Source: Borrelia puertoricensis (GTDB lineage Bacteria > Spirochaetota > Spirochaetia > Borreliales > Borreliaceae). From it: a stretch of DNA of 24,508 nt. The stretch is from positions 1 to 24,508 of the forward strand of contig NZ_CP075392.1 of NCBI RefSeq assembly GCF_023035875.1, given 5' to 3'. The position numbers and the translations under genes are program-made. This document shows positions 1 through 8,227 of the stretch, one piece after another. A model generated the notes under the pieces. It saw nothing but the letters and a program-made list of their open reading frames with translations. It did not search any database and was not told where the DNA came from. Positions within the stretch are counted from its first letter, which is position 1; every line of letters starts with the position of its first letter.

Positions 1-254
1 ATATTTATATTTGTATTGTACAATATAAGAATTCTTTTAAAACCAACTATATTAATAGTCATAAAGTCATAACTAACTCTACTTATAACTATTTCAATAC
101 ATGAAAAAAAATATTTCCTGATTCAATTCTCAAATATACAGCATTAATTTCAGTAAATATTCAAAATGATTTTTATCATTAAGTTAGCTATTATTTAATA
201 ACTTTTCCTATCTTTTTTAATCAAACCTCTATCCATTAAAGCTACAATTTCTTA

Positions 255-300
255 TTGTATGCTAAGATATAGTTTATATTATCTATAAATATAGAGGAGG
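255..300 (+). promoter_or_regulatory. Candidate promoter and RBS of the decayed lipoprotein gene
   Basis: A -35-like TTGTAT (255-260) and a -10-like TATTAT (277-282) are 16 bases apart. A strong GAGGAGG ribosome-binding site at 294-300 lies 10 bases before the GTG start at 311. The signals are sequence-inferred only. Bases 1-254 hold no gene I can support. Confidence 0.4.
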
Positions 301-310
301 GGATATAGAC

Positions 311-1340
311 GTGAAATTACAGATCATACATTTATTTGTTATAGGGCTTTTAAGCTTAAGTTTCACTAGTTGTAATTTATTCTTTAATGATGAAATTAAA
401 GGAAAATATACCACACTATTTAATAAATTTTCCAACAAAGAAGCCATCAGCTTTAATCTTCTTGAAGATGACTTTGAAGATGAATCAAATTATATAAATC
501 AAGGTAATTTGATTAATTCAAATAACTCTGATTATGATAAAATCACAACAAGTGAAACTCAAAAAATAAACCCTAAAGATAATAATCCTAACAAAAAAAT
601 TAAAGAAGAAATTGATAAAAAAAACAAAAAGAATCCGAAAAAAATAAAAACGAATTAAAAGTCTCTAAGAACAAAAATAATGTTACTTCAAACAGAACTG
701 CAAAAACCAACAAATTAATTATTAACAACAAAAAAAATAATGACTATGATGATAATATTTTTAAAGTTAAAATGCAACCTATACTAGATTCAATAATGCA
801 AAAAATGGTGCAAGCAGAAAAAATCACACACACACAAAAACAATTAATCAATAGTGGATATGACTTTAATACACCAAATTATAAACATCTATTCATAACA
901 AAAATGAATACAAATGATAATGATGTTACTAAAAACCTAATGGAAGCACTACAACTTCTTGGAAATGAAGATATAACACAACCAATGAGTATAAAAAAAA
1001 TCTATACTGAAGCAAATAATAAACATACAAAATTTATCAGACTATTATCCAAAGAAAAAAAAGATTATGGTGCACCTAGATCAGCTACTATAGCATACTC
1101 TAAATTAATACAATTACTAGCTACACAATAGATAACATAAAGCAAGATTATAAATCTTCAGAAAAATACGGATATGCGCTTTTCCTCATTAACGAAATTA
1201 AAATAACAATCGATCAGTTCAAAGATTCTATAAATAATTATGATTTAATAGTTCAAACGGACAATAATGCAATATCGGTTTATAACTTAAATCATGATTT
1301 AAATTGTTTAATAGACAGATATAACAGATCAAATTACTAA
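311..1340 (+). pseudogene. Frameshifted Borrelia surface lipoprotein gene
   Basis: The gene starts at a GTG behind a strong ribosome-binding site. It encodes a lipoprotein signal peptide ending in the lipobox FTSC (Cys about residue 21), then a Lys/Asn-rich region. The start of the mature protein (CNLFFNDEIKGK) resembles that of the BBK32-like protein at 2770-3963 (CDLFMNDEMKEK). The frame breaks at an A8 tract (617-624). The next frame continues through 772-1131, and a second shift near an ACAC (about 1121-1128) moves to a third frame that stays open to TAA at 1338-1340. Restoring both shifts would give one protein of about 340 residues, a normal size for a Borrelia surface lipoprotein. Both breaks lie in simple repeats, so they may be decay, slippage or sequencing error. 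The family is not recognised beyond the N-terminal likeness. Confidence 0.7.
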
Positions 1341-1372
1341 AACTATAGACATAGCTAATAATTAGCACTTTT

Positions 1373-1415
1373 AAAATCAAAGCCTTTCTTTTCAATGCAA
1401 GATGGCTTTGATTTT
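1373..1415 (+). terminator. Terminator after the decayed lipoprotein gene
   Basis: A perfect 12-bp inverted repeat (1373-1384 with 1404-1415) ends in a T tract. It lies about 30 bases after the restored stop of the upstream pseudogene, as expected for a factor-independent terminator. Confidence 0.7.
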
Positions 1416-1449
1416 TAACTATTCATTTGTTATGCGATACAACAAGCTA

Positions 1450-1690
1450 ACTGCTGCTATTCATCCTTCTGCCAGGTCAACATTGATCTTTACACCAACA
1501 TTATTAATTGGCAATTAATTACACATTTTGAGAATTATAGTCAAACTTATCAGCTTAAGTAAGTGCAACACCATCATTATATAACCACCAATTAGAATAT
1601 CTTCTTTACTATACCAGCAATATTTGGTTAAAGCAATAATTAGCTGTTCAAAAACATCACTTACACCATAATCAATTTAATACTTAATTT
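1450..1690 (-). pseudogene. Worn vlp fragment
   Basis: This stretch aligns by eye with the minus-strand silent vlp at 7263-8123. The best block is 1605-1680, which matches about 7785-7860 and shares the run TTAGCTGTTCAAA. Weaker matches cover the segments equivalent to about 7628-7785. There are many substitutions and indels and no usable reading frame. It shows that vlp sequence once extended to this side of the plasmid. Only part of the gene is recognisable. Confidence 0.55.
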
Positions 1691-2158
1691 TTCTTTTATT
1701 ATGTGCAGACTACAGCTACTTAAGATAATGATTAAACAAATAACAATATAAACCTAAATAAATTAATTACCAATACTAAATTTCAGCAGTATCCATCCAT
1801 GACAAGGACTATCACATACATTTCTATAGATAATCAAAATAAATTATACAAAATAATAGTGATCAATCATATATTTATAATAACGATCAAGTATCAATTA
1901 AAAAACACTTTTTTTAAATCATATAAATATATATAAGTAAACATATCATTATTGATAATAGAGATTTTATAAATAACCATGTAATAGCAAAAATAACATC
2001 ACCTTGTAAAAAAAGACTCTTCTCAAGATTATAAGAAAAGACTACAAAATAACCTAAATGCACAACAAAAGACACATTCAAATTTTTAGGAAAAGCCTTG
2101 ATCAATAAAATTGAACCTATAAATGACTATAAAATTAAAAACATTCTTGATAATAATC
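1691..2158. other. AT-rich decayed stretch without a supported gene
   Basis: Very AT-rich sequence with stops in all frames. Short open pieces exist but none has a start with a ribosome-binding site or a recognisable family. It reads as gene-derived decay rather than an intact intergenic region. Confidence 0.4.
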
Positions 2159-2342
2159 AATGAAAACTTAAAAAGTATAAGACACTTTTCATCTGTTTAT
2201 GAACTTAAATGAAGCTAAAGTAAATTTCAATAAAGTACCAAATAATGATCTCTCAGCTGCAATATTCAACTTCCTATGAAAAGATTATTTATCTGTTATA
2301 AATGCTCAATTTCAATGAAATGAAATTATAAAAACTCATCTA
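2159..2342 (+). pseudogene. Scrap of a decayed lipoprotein-like gene
   Basis: Two plus-strand frames join to give a plausible helical protein piece. The first (2159-2209) reads NENLKSIRHFSSVYELK. It is followed in another frame (about 2211-2342) by EAKVNFNKVPNNDLSAAIF and further residues, interrupted by two stops. The Lys/Asn/Ile-rich composition is like Borrelia surface lipoproteins. No start or signal peptide is left, and the family is not recognised. Confidence 0.35.
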
Positions 2343-2704
2343 TAAATAGTACTAATTTTATTCACAAACCTTAGTCCTTTCCTCATCCATATTTGATTAA
2401 ATTCCTTCCTCCTATACAACAAAGATTATTAAATTATTTTTCCCTTATTCAATTTAAACTGATTTTATTACTCTAACTATTTTATTATCAATTGATAGCT
2501 ATGCTATTCATACAATAATTGCATTAGACAATTTAATAAAAAACTAAAGATCCCACAAGAGAAAAACTACATCTTATTAAAAAGAATTTGATATATCTCT
2601 AGTAATATTCATAGTCAAAACTTTTTCAATACATAATTTCTATTATAACTAATATCATTGATAATAAATGAACTGATGAATCATAACTTATATATTTTTA
2701 AATC
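2343..2704. other. AT-rich region, nothing supported
   Basis: No open frame with a ribosome-binding site, no RNA gene and no clear repeat is seen here. It separates plus-strand decayed genes from the end of the minus-strand BBK32-like gene. Confidence 0.4.
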
Positions 2705-2738
2705 AACAAAAGGCTACATAATACTGTAACCTTTTGTT
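2705..2738 (-). terminator. Terminator of the BBK32-like gene
   Basis: A 9-bp perfect inverted repeat (AACAAAAGG at 2705-2713 with CCTTTTGTT at 2730-2738) lies about 30 bases past the stop of the minus-strand lipoprotein gene. The T content on the minus-strand 3' side is modest. Confidence 0.6.
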
Positions 2739-2769
2739 AAATACAAAATAATAATCCTATTATTACTTT

Positions 2770-3963
2770 TTAATAATAAGGACCATCTTTATCAACAGAT
2801 CCTTGTACTACCTCAAGAGAATCTTTCATTTGTAAAAATTTATTTCTTACTATTGTTTTATATCCTTCATATGGATCAGACTGTCCTTGGACCTTTGAAA
2901 TTAAAGATTTTACTTCTGTTTCAAGTTTATCTAATCTGTTTTTTGCATGTATTTCCATTATGTATACAAAATTTGTTGCGGTCTTTGCACTCACTTGAAT
3001 GTAGTTTAACAGGGCATTAAGATCTTTCTCAAGTTCTTCTTTTGTAAACTTTTCAGCTTCTTTTTTAGCTTGAGCTTTGGTATCAGCATCAAGACGTGTA
3101 GAATACATTCTTGTTCTTTGCTCCTCAAATAATTTGTAATTATTATACACCTTATCAATTATACCAATTGCTGAACCTACATTATATCTAACACCTTCCA
3201 AATAGGACTTATATCTATTGTCTAATCTTATATCTTCTTCATCATATTGATCTTCTTCATCATATTGATCTTCTTCATCATCTTCCAAATAATATTGATC
3301 ATAATCTTCTTCTTCTATCTCATCTGTATATGAAATAGTGTTTGAACCTGCAATATCTTCTGGTCTTAAATCAGAATCTATAGTAAAATCAATTTCATTC
3401 CTTTCAATAGTCTCCTTTAATTCACCACTTTCACTGCTAAGGAAAGTTGAACTTCCATAAACCATTTTTGCATGATCATAAGAGGAACCATATATTGTTG
3501 AAACACCAGTGGTGATTAAATCTTTATTCTCTACATTTTGTCGAATTTGTATCCCTCCTTCTCTAAGCTCAGATTTTTTACTTGATAATTCAACTCTTGG
3601 GCTTTCCTCATTAAAAAGACTATCATTTATCTCAAGACTATCCTCAAGTGTGGATTTCTTTACTACATTATCCTGATGTATATCATCCTGAAGATCACTA
3701 GTCATATCATCTGACATTACATTTTGTACTAAATTACTATTATTATCAGACCTCTTAACACGACGAGCAGAAAGTCTCTTTTTGGAAATCTTTCTTCTTT
3801 TCTTTGTAGACTTTCCAATAGATTTTTCGCTAGCATCTAAGATAGAGGTCACCTTATCAAACAAACCAAGAGATTTTTCTTTCATTTCATCATTCATAAA
3901 TAAATCACAACCGATAAAACCAAAAAGTAATCCCAAAGCTAAATATTTATTTTTGGATTTCAT
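2770..3963 (-). CDS. BBK32/CihC-like fibronectin-binding and complement-inhibiting lipoprotein
   Basis: A surface lipoprotein of 397 residues. The lipobox FIGC puts the lipidated Cys at residue 19. A basic stretch follows (about 50-70), then a disordered acidic middle with ESGELKE, TIDSDLRPEDIAGS and an EEEDYDQYY segment. The C-terminal half is helical, with motifs such as YKSYLEGVRYNV, MYSTRLD, ALLNYIQVS and a Tyr-Tyr end. These match what I recall of B. burgdorferi BBK32 and the relapsing-fever FbpA/B/C and CihC proteins. In that family the disordered part binds fibronectin, and the helical C-terminus of BBK32 blocks complement C1r; CihC of B. recurrentis binds complement regulators. Whether this copy keeps each activity is inference. 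A short repeat, EEDQYD twice then EED, is encoded by 18-bp direct repeats near 3238-3280. The start is supported by AAAGGAGAG just upstream. A strong hairpin lies 33-63 bases upstream. Confidence 0.88.
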   Translation of the reverse strand: MKSKNKYLALGLLFGFIGCDLFMNDEMKEKSLGLFDKVTSILDASEKSIGKSTKKRRKISKKRLSARRVKRSDNNSNLVQNVMSDDMTSDLQDDIHQDNVVKKSTLEDSLEINDSLFNEESPRVELSSKKSELREGGIQIRQNVENKDLITTGVSTIYGSSYDHAKMVYGSSTFLSSESGELKETIERNEIDFTIDSDLRPEDIAGSNTISYTDEIEEEDYDQYYLEDDEEDQYDEEDQYDEEDIRLDNRYKSYLEGVRYNVGSAIGIIDKVYNNYKLFEEQRTRMYSTRLDADTKAQAKKEAEKFTKEELEKDLNALLNYIQVSAKTATNFVYIMEIHAKNRLDKLETEVKSLISKVQGQSDPYEGYKTIVRNKFLQMKDSLEVVQGSVDKDGPYY

Positions 3964-3995
3964 TTCTCTCTCCTTTAAAAATTAATATTAAAGAT

Positions 3996-4026
3996 ATAGC
4001 AATTTGAATAAAATTCAAATTGCTAT
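3996..4026 (-). promoter_or_regulatory. Perfect hairpin upstream of the BBK32-like gene
   Basis: A perfect 14-bp inverted repeat (3996-4009 with 4013-4026, 3-base centre) lies 33-63 bases before the start codon at 3963. It is separate from the longer hairpin near 4104-4153 that suits termination of the upstream gene. It could be an operator, a 5' UTR hairpin, or a second terminator. Its position in the promoter/leader interval favours a regulatory role, but this is inference. Confidence 0.45.
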
Positions 4027-4103
4027 TAAAATATACAAAATCATTTGACTTTAACTTGACTAAGATATTACATTAATATTTTTTTAGTTAATTCATACAG
4101 TAA

Positions 4104-4153
4104 TAAATTTATTAGCTTGAACCTTCAAACTCAAGTTCAAGCTAATAAATTTA
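4104..4153 (-). terminator. Terminator of the P35-like lipoprotein gene
   Basis: A perfect 19-bp inverted repeat (4104-4122 with 4135-4153, 12-base loop) lies about 70 bases past the stop of the minus-strand gene ending at 4224. Confidence 0.65.
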
Positions 4154-4223
4154 ATTTATACCACTTATAAAAAAATCCATAACAAATAAAATTATGGAAG
4201 GCTAGGGAATTTTACCTCTAGTA

Positions 4224-5099
4224 CTACCTCACCCCTAATGCTTGATGTGCTTTCTTTAAATCAGCAAAATCTTCCTCTGCCTCTTTCATCGCATTCCTAA
4301 GTTTATCCATCTCTGATTCTACTTGTTTAAACATATTTTCTGCACTATTAAAACTAGTTTTTGCACCTGACATACAATGTGTCAAAAGATATACATTATA
4401 ATAACCATCTAACCTTATCTGATCTGAGTGTCTTAAAACAGACTCAATAGAACTATTTGCACTCTCAGCACTAGATTTTGAAAGTCCCAATGTATTAAGT
4501 TTATCCTTATACAGTGCTATTGCAATATTTCTACTATTCCTAACTTTATCAATTGCTTGATGTAAATTTATCTTCACATTTTGCTCAATATCACTTCCAG
4601 AAGTTCTCACCTTATCAAAAGCAAATTTAGCATTTACAATATCAGTTTCCATATTCTCAAGCTCTGACAATGATGTATTTAACTCTCCATATATTTTATC
4701 AAAACTTACTAATAAAACATCAACTTTACTCTTAATTTCATTAGCCTCAGAATCGTAACTAACAAGTTCATTCTCTTGTTCCTTAGTTAATGCATTAGAT
4801 TGAGATACAAACTGTTGCTCTGCTACCTCTTCAGGTCTTCCATCTTTAAGTCCTAGTTCAATACCTTCTCGTTGTAAGTTTTTATTTATTTTTACACCCT
4901 CTTCAATACTTACCACAATATCTACCTGCTCTTCTTTAATCTCTTGATTTCCTTCTCTAGATTTTAAATCTTCTAACTTTTTATTTTTTTCTAAAACTTT
5001 TCCTCTTGATTTATCTAGCAATTCATTAAGGGCATTTATATCACATGATACAAAACATAATAATGCTAACATACATACTGATAAAATACTTCTCTTCAT
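4224..5099 (-). CDS. P35-type / FhbA-like surface lipoprotein
   Basis: A lipoprotein of 291 residues. The start is the ATG at 5099 (MKRSILSVCML), because the GGAGGGAGAT ribosome-binding site sits directly before it; a longer in-frame reading from 5120 would run through that site. The lipobox FVSC puts Cys at residue 19. The mature N-terminus (CDINALNELLDKSRGKVLE) is nearly the same as in the proteins at 6067-6891 and 21905-22780, but the rest of this protein diverges from them. Beyond about residue 105 it is predicted to be mostly helical or coiled coil. Such proteins are commonly labelled immunogenic protein P35, and the N-terminus recalls relapsing-fever factor H-binding proteins (FhbA/HcpA type). 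Ligand binding is not shown by the sequence. It is followed by a strong hairpin and then the BBK32-like gene. Confidence 0.8.
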   Translation of the reverse strand: MKRSILSVCMLALLCFVSCDINALNELLDKSRGKVLEKNKKLEDLKSREGNQEIKEEQVDIVVSIEEGVKINKNLQREGIELGLKDGRPEEVAEQQFVSQSNALTKEQENELVSYDSEANEIKSKVDVLLVSFDKIYGELNTSLSELENMETDIVNAKFAFDKVRTSGSDIEQNVKINLHQAIDKVRNSRNIAIALYKDKLNTLGLSKSSAESANSSIESVLRHSDQIRLDGYYNVYLLTHCMSGAKTSFNSAENMFKQVESEMDKLRNAMKEAEEDFADLKKAHQALGVR

Positions 5100-5114
5100 A
5101 TCTCCCTCCTGGGA
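5100..5114 (-). promoter_or_regulatory. Conserved RBS leader of the P35-type genes
   Basis: The minus strand reads ATATCCCAGGAGGGAGAT immediately before ATG. The same block precedes the P35-type genes starting at 6891 and 21905. The match to the anti-Shine-Dalgarno is unusually long. It fixes the start of all three genes. Confidence 0.7.
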
Positions 5115-5282
5115 TATCAAATTATATTAAATAATAATCATTATTAATCTAAAATGTATATCACTTTGTCTAAAATACAAATTATTTTAATTAAAATTCC
5201 TGACTTTTCTATTCTCTCTTACTATACAAGTATTTACACCTATTATAATAAAATCCATATATCTCAAAAAAAGAGACATAAT

Positions 5283-5389
5283 ATGCGTTTTTACTATTAT
5301 CATTACTTATTTTTTAATTTAAAACTATTACCTTTATCTTAATATTGTTAAGTTGTGGTTTCAATGCAAACAACTACAACCTTAGATAA
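5283..5389 (+). pseudogene. Lipoprotein signal-peptide remnant
   Basis: An ATG at 5283 opens a Tyr/Phe/Leu-rich frame that stops near 5341. In the neighbouring frame the sequence reads FILILLSCGFNANNYNLR then TAA (5387-5389), a clear lipobox LLSC with the Cys codon at 5354-5356. One frameshift between ATG and lipobox explains both. Nothing of the mature protein is left beyond about 11 residues. The parent family is unknown. Confidence 0.4.
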
Positions 5390-5634
5390 TTTCTAAAATG
5401 ATAAAATTATTAATATCAATTAGTACAATCTGTATATACATACATAACCAAAAAAACATATTCACTGTTTGACCTTTTAAATCACAAAAAAATCTTATAC
5501 TTTAAATGACCTTTATTTTTACTACTGCCTTTACCTATAAGTCTTTATTATTATTTTTTATTTTAAATTTCTTCAAATCCAATAGCCTTTACAAATAATT
5601 TATCCTCTTGATTAACTATAGTTTGTCAACATAA
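5390..5634. other. Decayed interval next to the thyX fragment
   Basis: No intact gene. On the minus strand a short piece at about 5569-5630 reads VNQEDKLFVKAIGFEEI then a stop. It looks like the tail of an unknown protein. The 3' two thirds of thyX, expected here if the inverted arm were complete, are not seen. Confidence 0.35.
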
Positions 5635-5853
5635 TAAGGTCTTTAACATAAAAATCAAACACCACTTATTCAAATAGACTTGTATATTCATTTCTTATTA
5701 AATACTCTATACACTCATCATTTTAACAATGCTCTCACCTCGATATGAAATTTTATACCACTACTCCATATAATCAACAAGTTTGATAAAGCCTTTATCT
5801 AAAACCTTATATTCCTTATTTAATAAATCATCTTTTTCGATATCAATATTCAA
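5635..5853 (-). pseudogene. Truncated thyX fragment
   Basis: A minus-strand copy of the first part of thyX. From the TTG at 5853 it reads NIDIEKDDLLNKEYKVLDKG, close to the intact gene at 22940. It then meets a stop after LVDYM, lacks about 27 bases corresponding to the NAAR region, and continues with frameshifts and stops to about 5635, equivalent to the VFTFYIK segment of the intact gene. The catalytic RHR region and everything after it are gone. The upstream sequence, including a short hairpin, also matches the intact locus, so this is one end of the inverted duplication rather than an independent gene. Confidence 0.8.
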
Positions 5854-5948
5854 AAATAATTACCCCTCAAAGCTTTAAAATAATTTAACAGTTATTCAAT
5901 TTAAATCATTATATAGTTTGTAGAAACTTATTTAAATAAAATGCTAGG

Positions 5949-5973
5949 AAGAGTCCCTTACAAAGGAACTCTT
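5949..5973 (-). terminator. Hairpin after the broken P35-like gene
   Basis: An 11-bp stem with one mismatch (5949-5959 with 5963-5973). It is the left-arm copy of the hairpin at 22825-22847 and lies between the P35-like gene and the thyX start in both arms. Confidence 0.55.
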
Positions 5974-6019
5974 ATTGTAAATACTAATATTATAAAATAT
6001 TTAAATCTTTCAGCCTTTA

Positions 6020-6891
6020 TCTTCAAAGATTCCCTAGAACAGACTTTGCCTCATTAATGAGTTCCTCTATCTCTTTCTTCCCATTGCTTCTCCTATTTTC
6101 CCGGAAGAAGATTCCAATAATCTTAAAACATTCTCTGCTTCACTTCTTGACTTTAGAGCTAATAAATCTCTATTCCCTCTTCTTGATGAGTAAATTCTAC
6201 GTTTTTTATTTCTTAATCTTTCAGTAATAGCTTCTTTTAAAGTCTCTTGAGACTTATTAACGAAGAATTCTGCGGATCTTCGTTCGTCAAGACCACTATC
6301 AACTTGAATCCTAAACATATCAATCTGAGACTTTTGCTCATTTAACTGATTGCGCAATTGAATCAATTTCTGTCTCTTTGTCCCATTATCTCTAGGATAA
6401 ATCCCTATTTTATTTTGAATCTCTGAGCATGTTTCATAAAAACTAGATTCCAATAGCTCATGCTCACTTTTGAGTTTAAGTGCGTCTTCAATTAATTGAG
6501 AACATATAGAATCTCCAATAGCTCTTTTTACTTTTTCAATTTCTGCTTGGGCTTACTTTTCTTCATTAGTACTTGGAATTAAATCTTTTTCTTCTATTTT
6601 TATTACTTCTTCTTGAACATAGTATGGATACTCTTGCTTAGACACCGCAAATCCCAAATTAACAGGCTTTACTTCCATATCTTGTTGCATTTCTACTCCT
6701 TTCTCAAAATCATCTATAACAACTTCTTTTTGTTCCTGATTTTTTTGTTCATGTTTTAAATCTTTATTATCTTTGCTTTCATCTAAAACCTTTTTTCTTA
6801 CTTCATTTAATAAATCATTAAGAACATTTACATCACACGATAACAAACATAATAATGCTAACATACATACTGCTAAAATATTTCTCTTCAT
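6020..6891 (-). pseudogene. Broken P35-type lipoprotein gene (left-arm copy)
   Basis: A second copy of the lipoprotein intact at 21905-22780. It starts at 6891 behind the conserved CCAGGAGGGAGAT leader and encodes MKRNILAVCMLALLCLLSC, a lipobox with Cys at 19. The frame meets TAA at 6553-6555 after STNEEK, but the same frame continues at once with AQAEIEKVKRAIGDS. The break is therefore a single nonsense change where the intact copy has Glu. A loss of about 4 bases near 6075-6080 then shifts the frame (ends GRKR), removing the C-terminal KEIEEVINEAKSVLG segment, whose codons are still readable to about 6034. The middle (about residues 115-200) differs strongly from the intact copy, while the ETLKEAITERLR region is conserved. 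Confidence 0.8.
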
Positions 6892-7185
6892 ATCTCCCTC
6901 CTGGGATATTAGATTATCTAATTATTGAACCTCGATATTGAAATATAATAATTATTTAATCTAATATATACCATATAATTTAAATAACAAAAATAAATTT
7001 CATAAAACCTCAATTATTTTATTCTGTAATAATTAAAGACAATTTAAAATTATTTTAACACAATAAAATTAATTACATACCAAACAAAATTAATCTTATA
7101 ATACTTACTTATACTTAATTAATATGGCACTGAATAAAAGTTACTGTCTTATCTTTAATACAAATACTTAATATACTAAAATGCC
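6892..7185. other. Intergenic region shared by both arms
   Basis: No gene. The minus-strand sequence matches the plus-strand interval 21440-21904 in blocks: the part after the vlp hairpin (about 7085-7185) and the part before the P35-type gene (about 6892-7010, sharing GAGGTTTTATG and TTATTTTTGTTATTTAAA). The promoter of the P35-type gene should lie here, but I cannot place it with confidence. Confidence 0.5.
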
Positions 7186-7189
7186 AAAA

Positions 7190-7224
7190 AGGAAAACAAT
7201 TCTTATAAAAAGAAAAGTTTTCCT
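7190..7224 (-). terminator. vlp downstream hairpin (DHS-like block)
   Basis: AGGAAAAC (7190-7197) pairs with GTTTTCCT (7217-7224). On the minus strand it is preceded by AAAGTCATTTG and followed by a T run. The same block follows the vlp cassettes ending at 17549, 20396 and 21345. It acts as a likely terminator and also provides shared homology at the 3' end of vlp genes, as do the downstream homology sequences known in B. hermsii. Confidence 0.7.
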
Positions 7225-7262
7225 CAAATGACTTTATTATTTAGATAATTTAATTAGATAAT

Positions 7263-8123
7263 TTATTTAATAGCAGTAGGTTGAGCGGCACTAGCTTCAG
7301 TTGATTCAGTAGTAGTCTCAAAGTACTGTATTCCCTTAACAGCTTCTCTTATCTTATCCAGATTGATTGATACTGTTTTCCTAATTATAAAATTAAGTAC
7401 TCCTAAAACCTTATTTACTGCACTTGAAGAAGCTGCTTTAACTGCACCAGCTTCATTAGTATTGTCACCAGAAACATTACCTGTTTTGACTTTAGTATTT
7501 TTAATCTTATCAATCATAGCCCATGGATCAGCTTTAGCAACTTCAGCTGCTAGAGCAGGACCAGAATTAGCATCAGGTGCTGCGGCATTGGCTTTACCAA
7601 CAAGTGCTGCGGGTGCAGTAGCACCACCACCGGCTACTTGACCACCAGCATCTCCAGCATTAATCTTTACTCCAGACTTTTCCGCAGTCTCAATAATAAC
7701 TTTAACTTCTTTGAACACTAGCCTCGTCAGCAGCTGCAGTAACACCCCCAGCCGCCGCTGCAGCATCAGTACCATTAGCAATAACAGTATTTCCAGTAGC
7801 ACCAGCAAGTTTAGTTAAAGCAGCAATTAGCTGTTCAAAGGCATCATTAGCACTGTTAATTGCACTCTTAACAGATTCAATTGTGCTGCTATTAGCATTC
7901 TTTGCATTAGATATTTCACCTGATAGTTCTTTTAACTTATTCTTAGTAGTTGTAAGTCCATCACCTATTTTTTTAAAGTGTTCACCAACTATACTTCTCT
8001 GGTCACCCGATTTAACTGATGTAAGTCCCAAAGCGTCTCCAATAGCATTACCAAAAATCTCTAAAATCCATGACCTATCTTAACTAATGAATCTAAGAAA
8101 GTATTCTTACTCTTAGCGGCCAA
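7263..8123 (-). pseudogene. vlp: Silent, frameshifted vlp cassette
   Basis: A variable large protein sequence without promoter, start codon or signal peptide. The readable part begins around 8123 with LAAKSKNTFLDSLVKIGHGF. A one-base shift near 8062 leads into the main frame (IFGNAIGDALGLTSVKSGDQ and onward, to about 7705). A second shift near 7715 moves to the frame carrying [17 protein letters not shown], an Ala-rich variable region, then [20 protein letters not shown] and the stop at 7263. These are standard Vlp landmarks. Silent vlp copies serve as donors for gene conversion into an expression site. The two frameshifts mean this one could only give a functional antigen if donated in part. 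The fragment at 1450-1690 matches this subfamily best. Confidence 0.8.
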
Positions 8124-8154
8124 TTTAAATTCTTAAGTTTAATTATAAAAACAT

Positions 8155-8186
8155 AGAAGGCAGACTTAGAGATAAGTTTGCCTTCT
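8155..8186 (-). terminator. Terminator of the promoter-bearing vlp
   Basis: A 14-bp stem with one mismatch (8155-8168 with 8173-8186, 4-base loop) is followed on the minus strand by TATGTTTTTATAATT. It lies about 40 bases after the vlp stop and before the silent cassette, so read-through into the cassette should be limited. Confidence 0.75.
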
Positions 8187-8227
8187 AATCTTAATTTGAA
8201 GTAATTAATCTAACATATATCTTGTTA

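Larger units (their letters stand above)
5635..7240 (-). repeat. Inverted duplication, outer block, left arm
   Basis: Decayed counterpart of about 21385-23165. The order is the same on the opposite strand: vlp downstream hairpin, spacer, P35-type gene, hairpin, thyX. Homology fades at about 5635, inside thyX. Confidence 0.85.

Noticed and set aside
1..60. Left window end as a second telomere
   Set aside because: No TAGTATA box is found near the end; the only symmetry is a short TATTGTACAATA palindrome, which is not enough.
1914..2105. Minus-strand frame of 63 codons with hydrophobic content
   Set aside because: No ribosome-binding site, no recognisable domain, and it lies in a decayed AT-rich stretch where hydrophobic frames arise by chance.
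3238..3300. Tandem repeats in the BBK32-like gene as a CRISPR-like array
   Set aside because: The 18-bp units are adjacent, in frame and code for an acidic repeat. There are no spacers and no cas genes in the window.
3782..3985. Plus-strand frame over the start of the BBK32-like gene
   Set aside because: It is a shadow of the signal-peptide region; the minus strand is the real gene with ribosome-binding site and lipobox.
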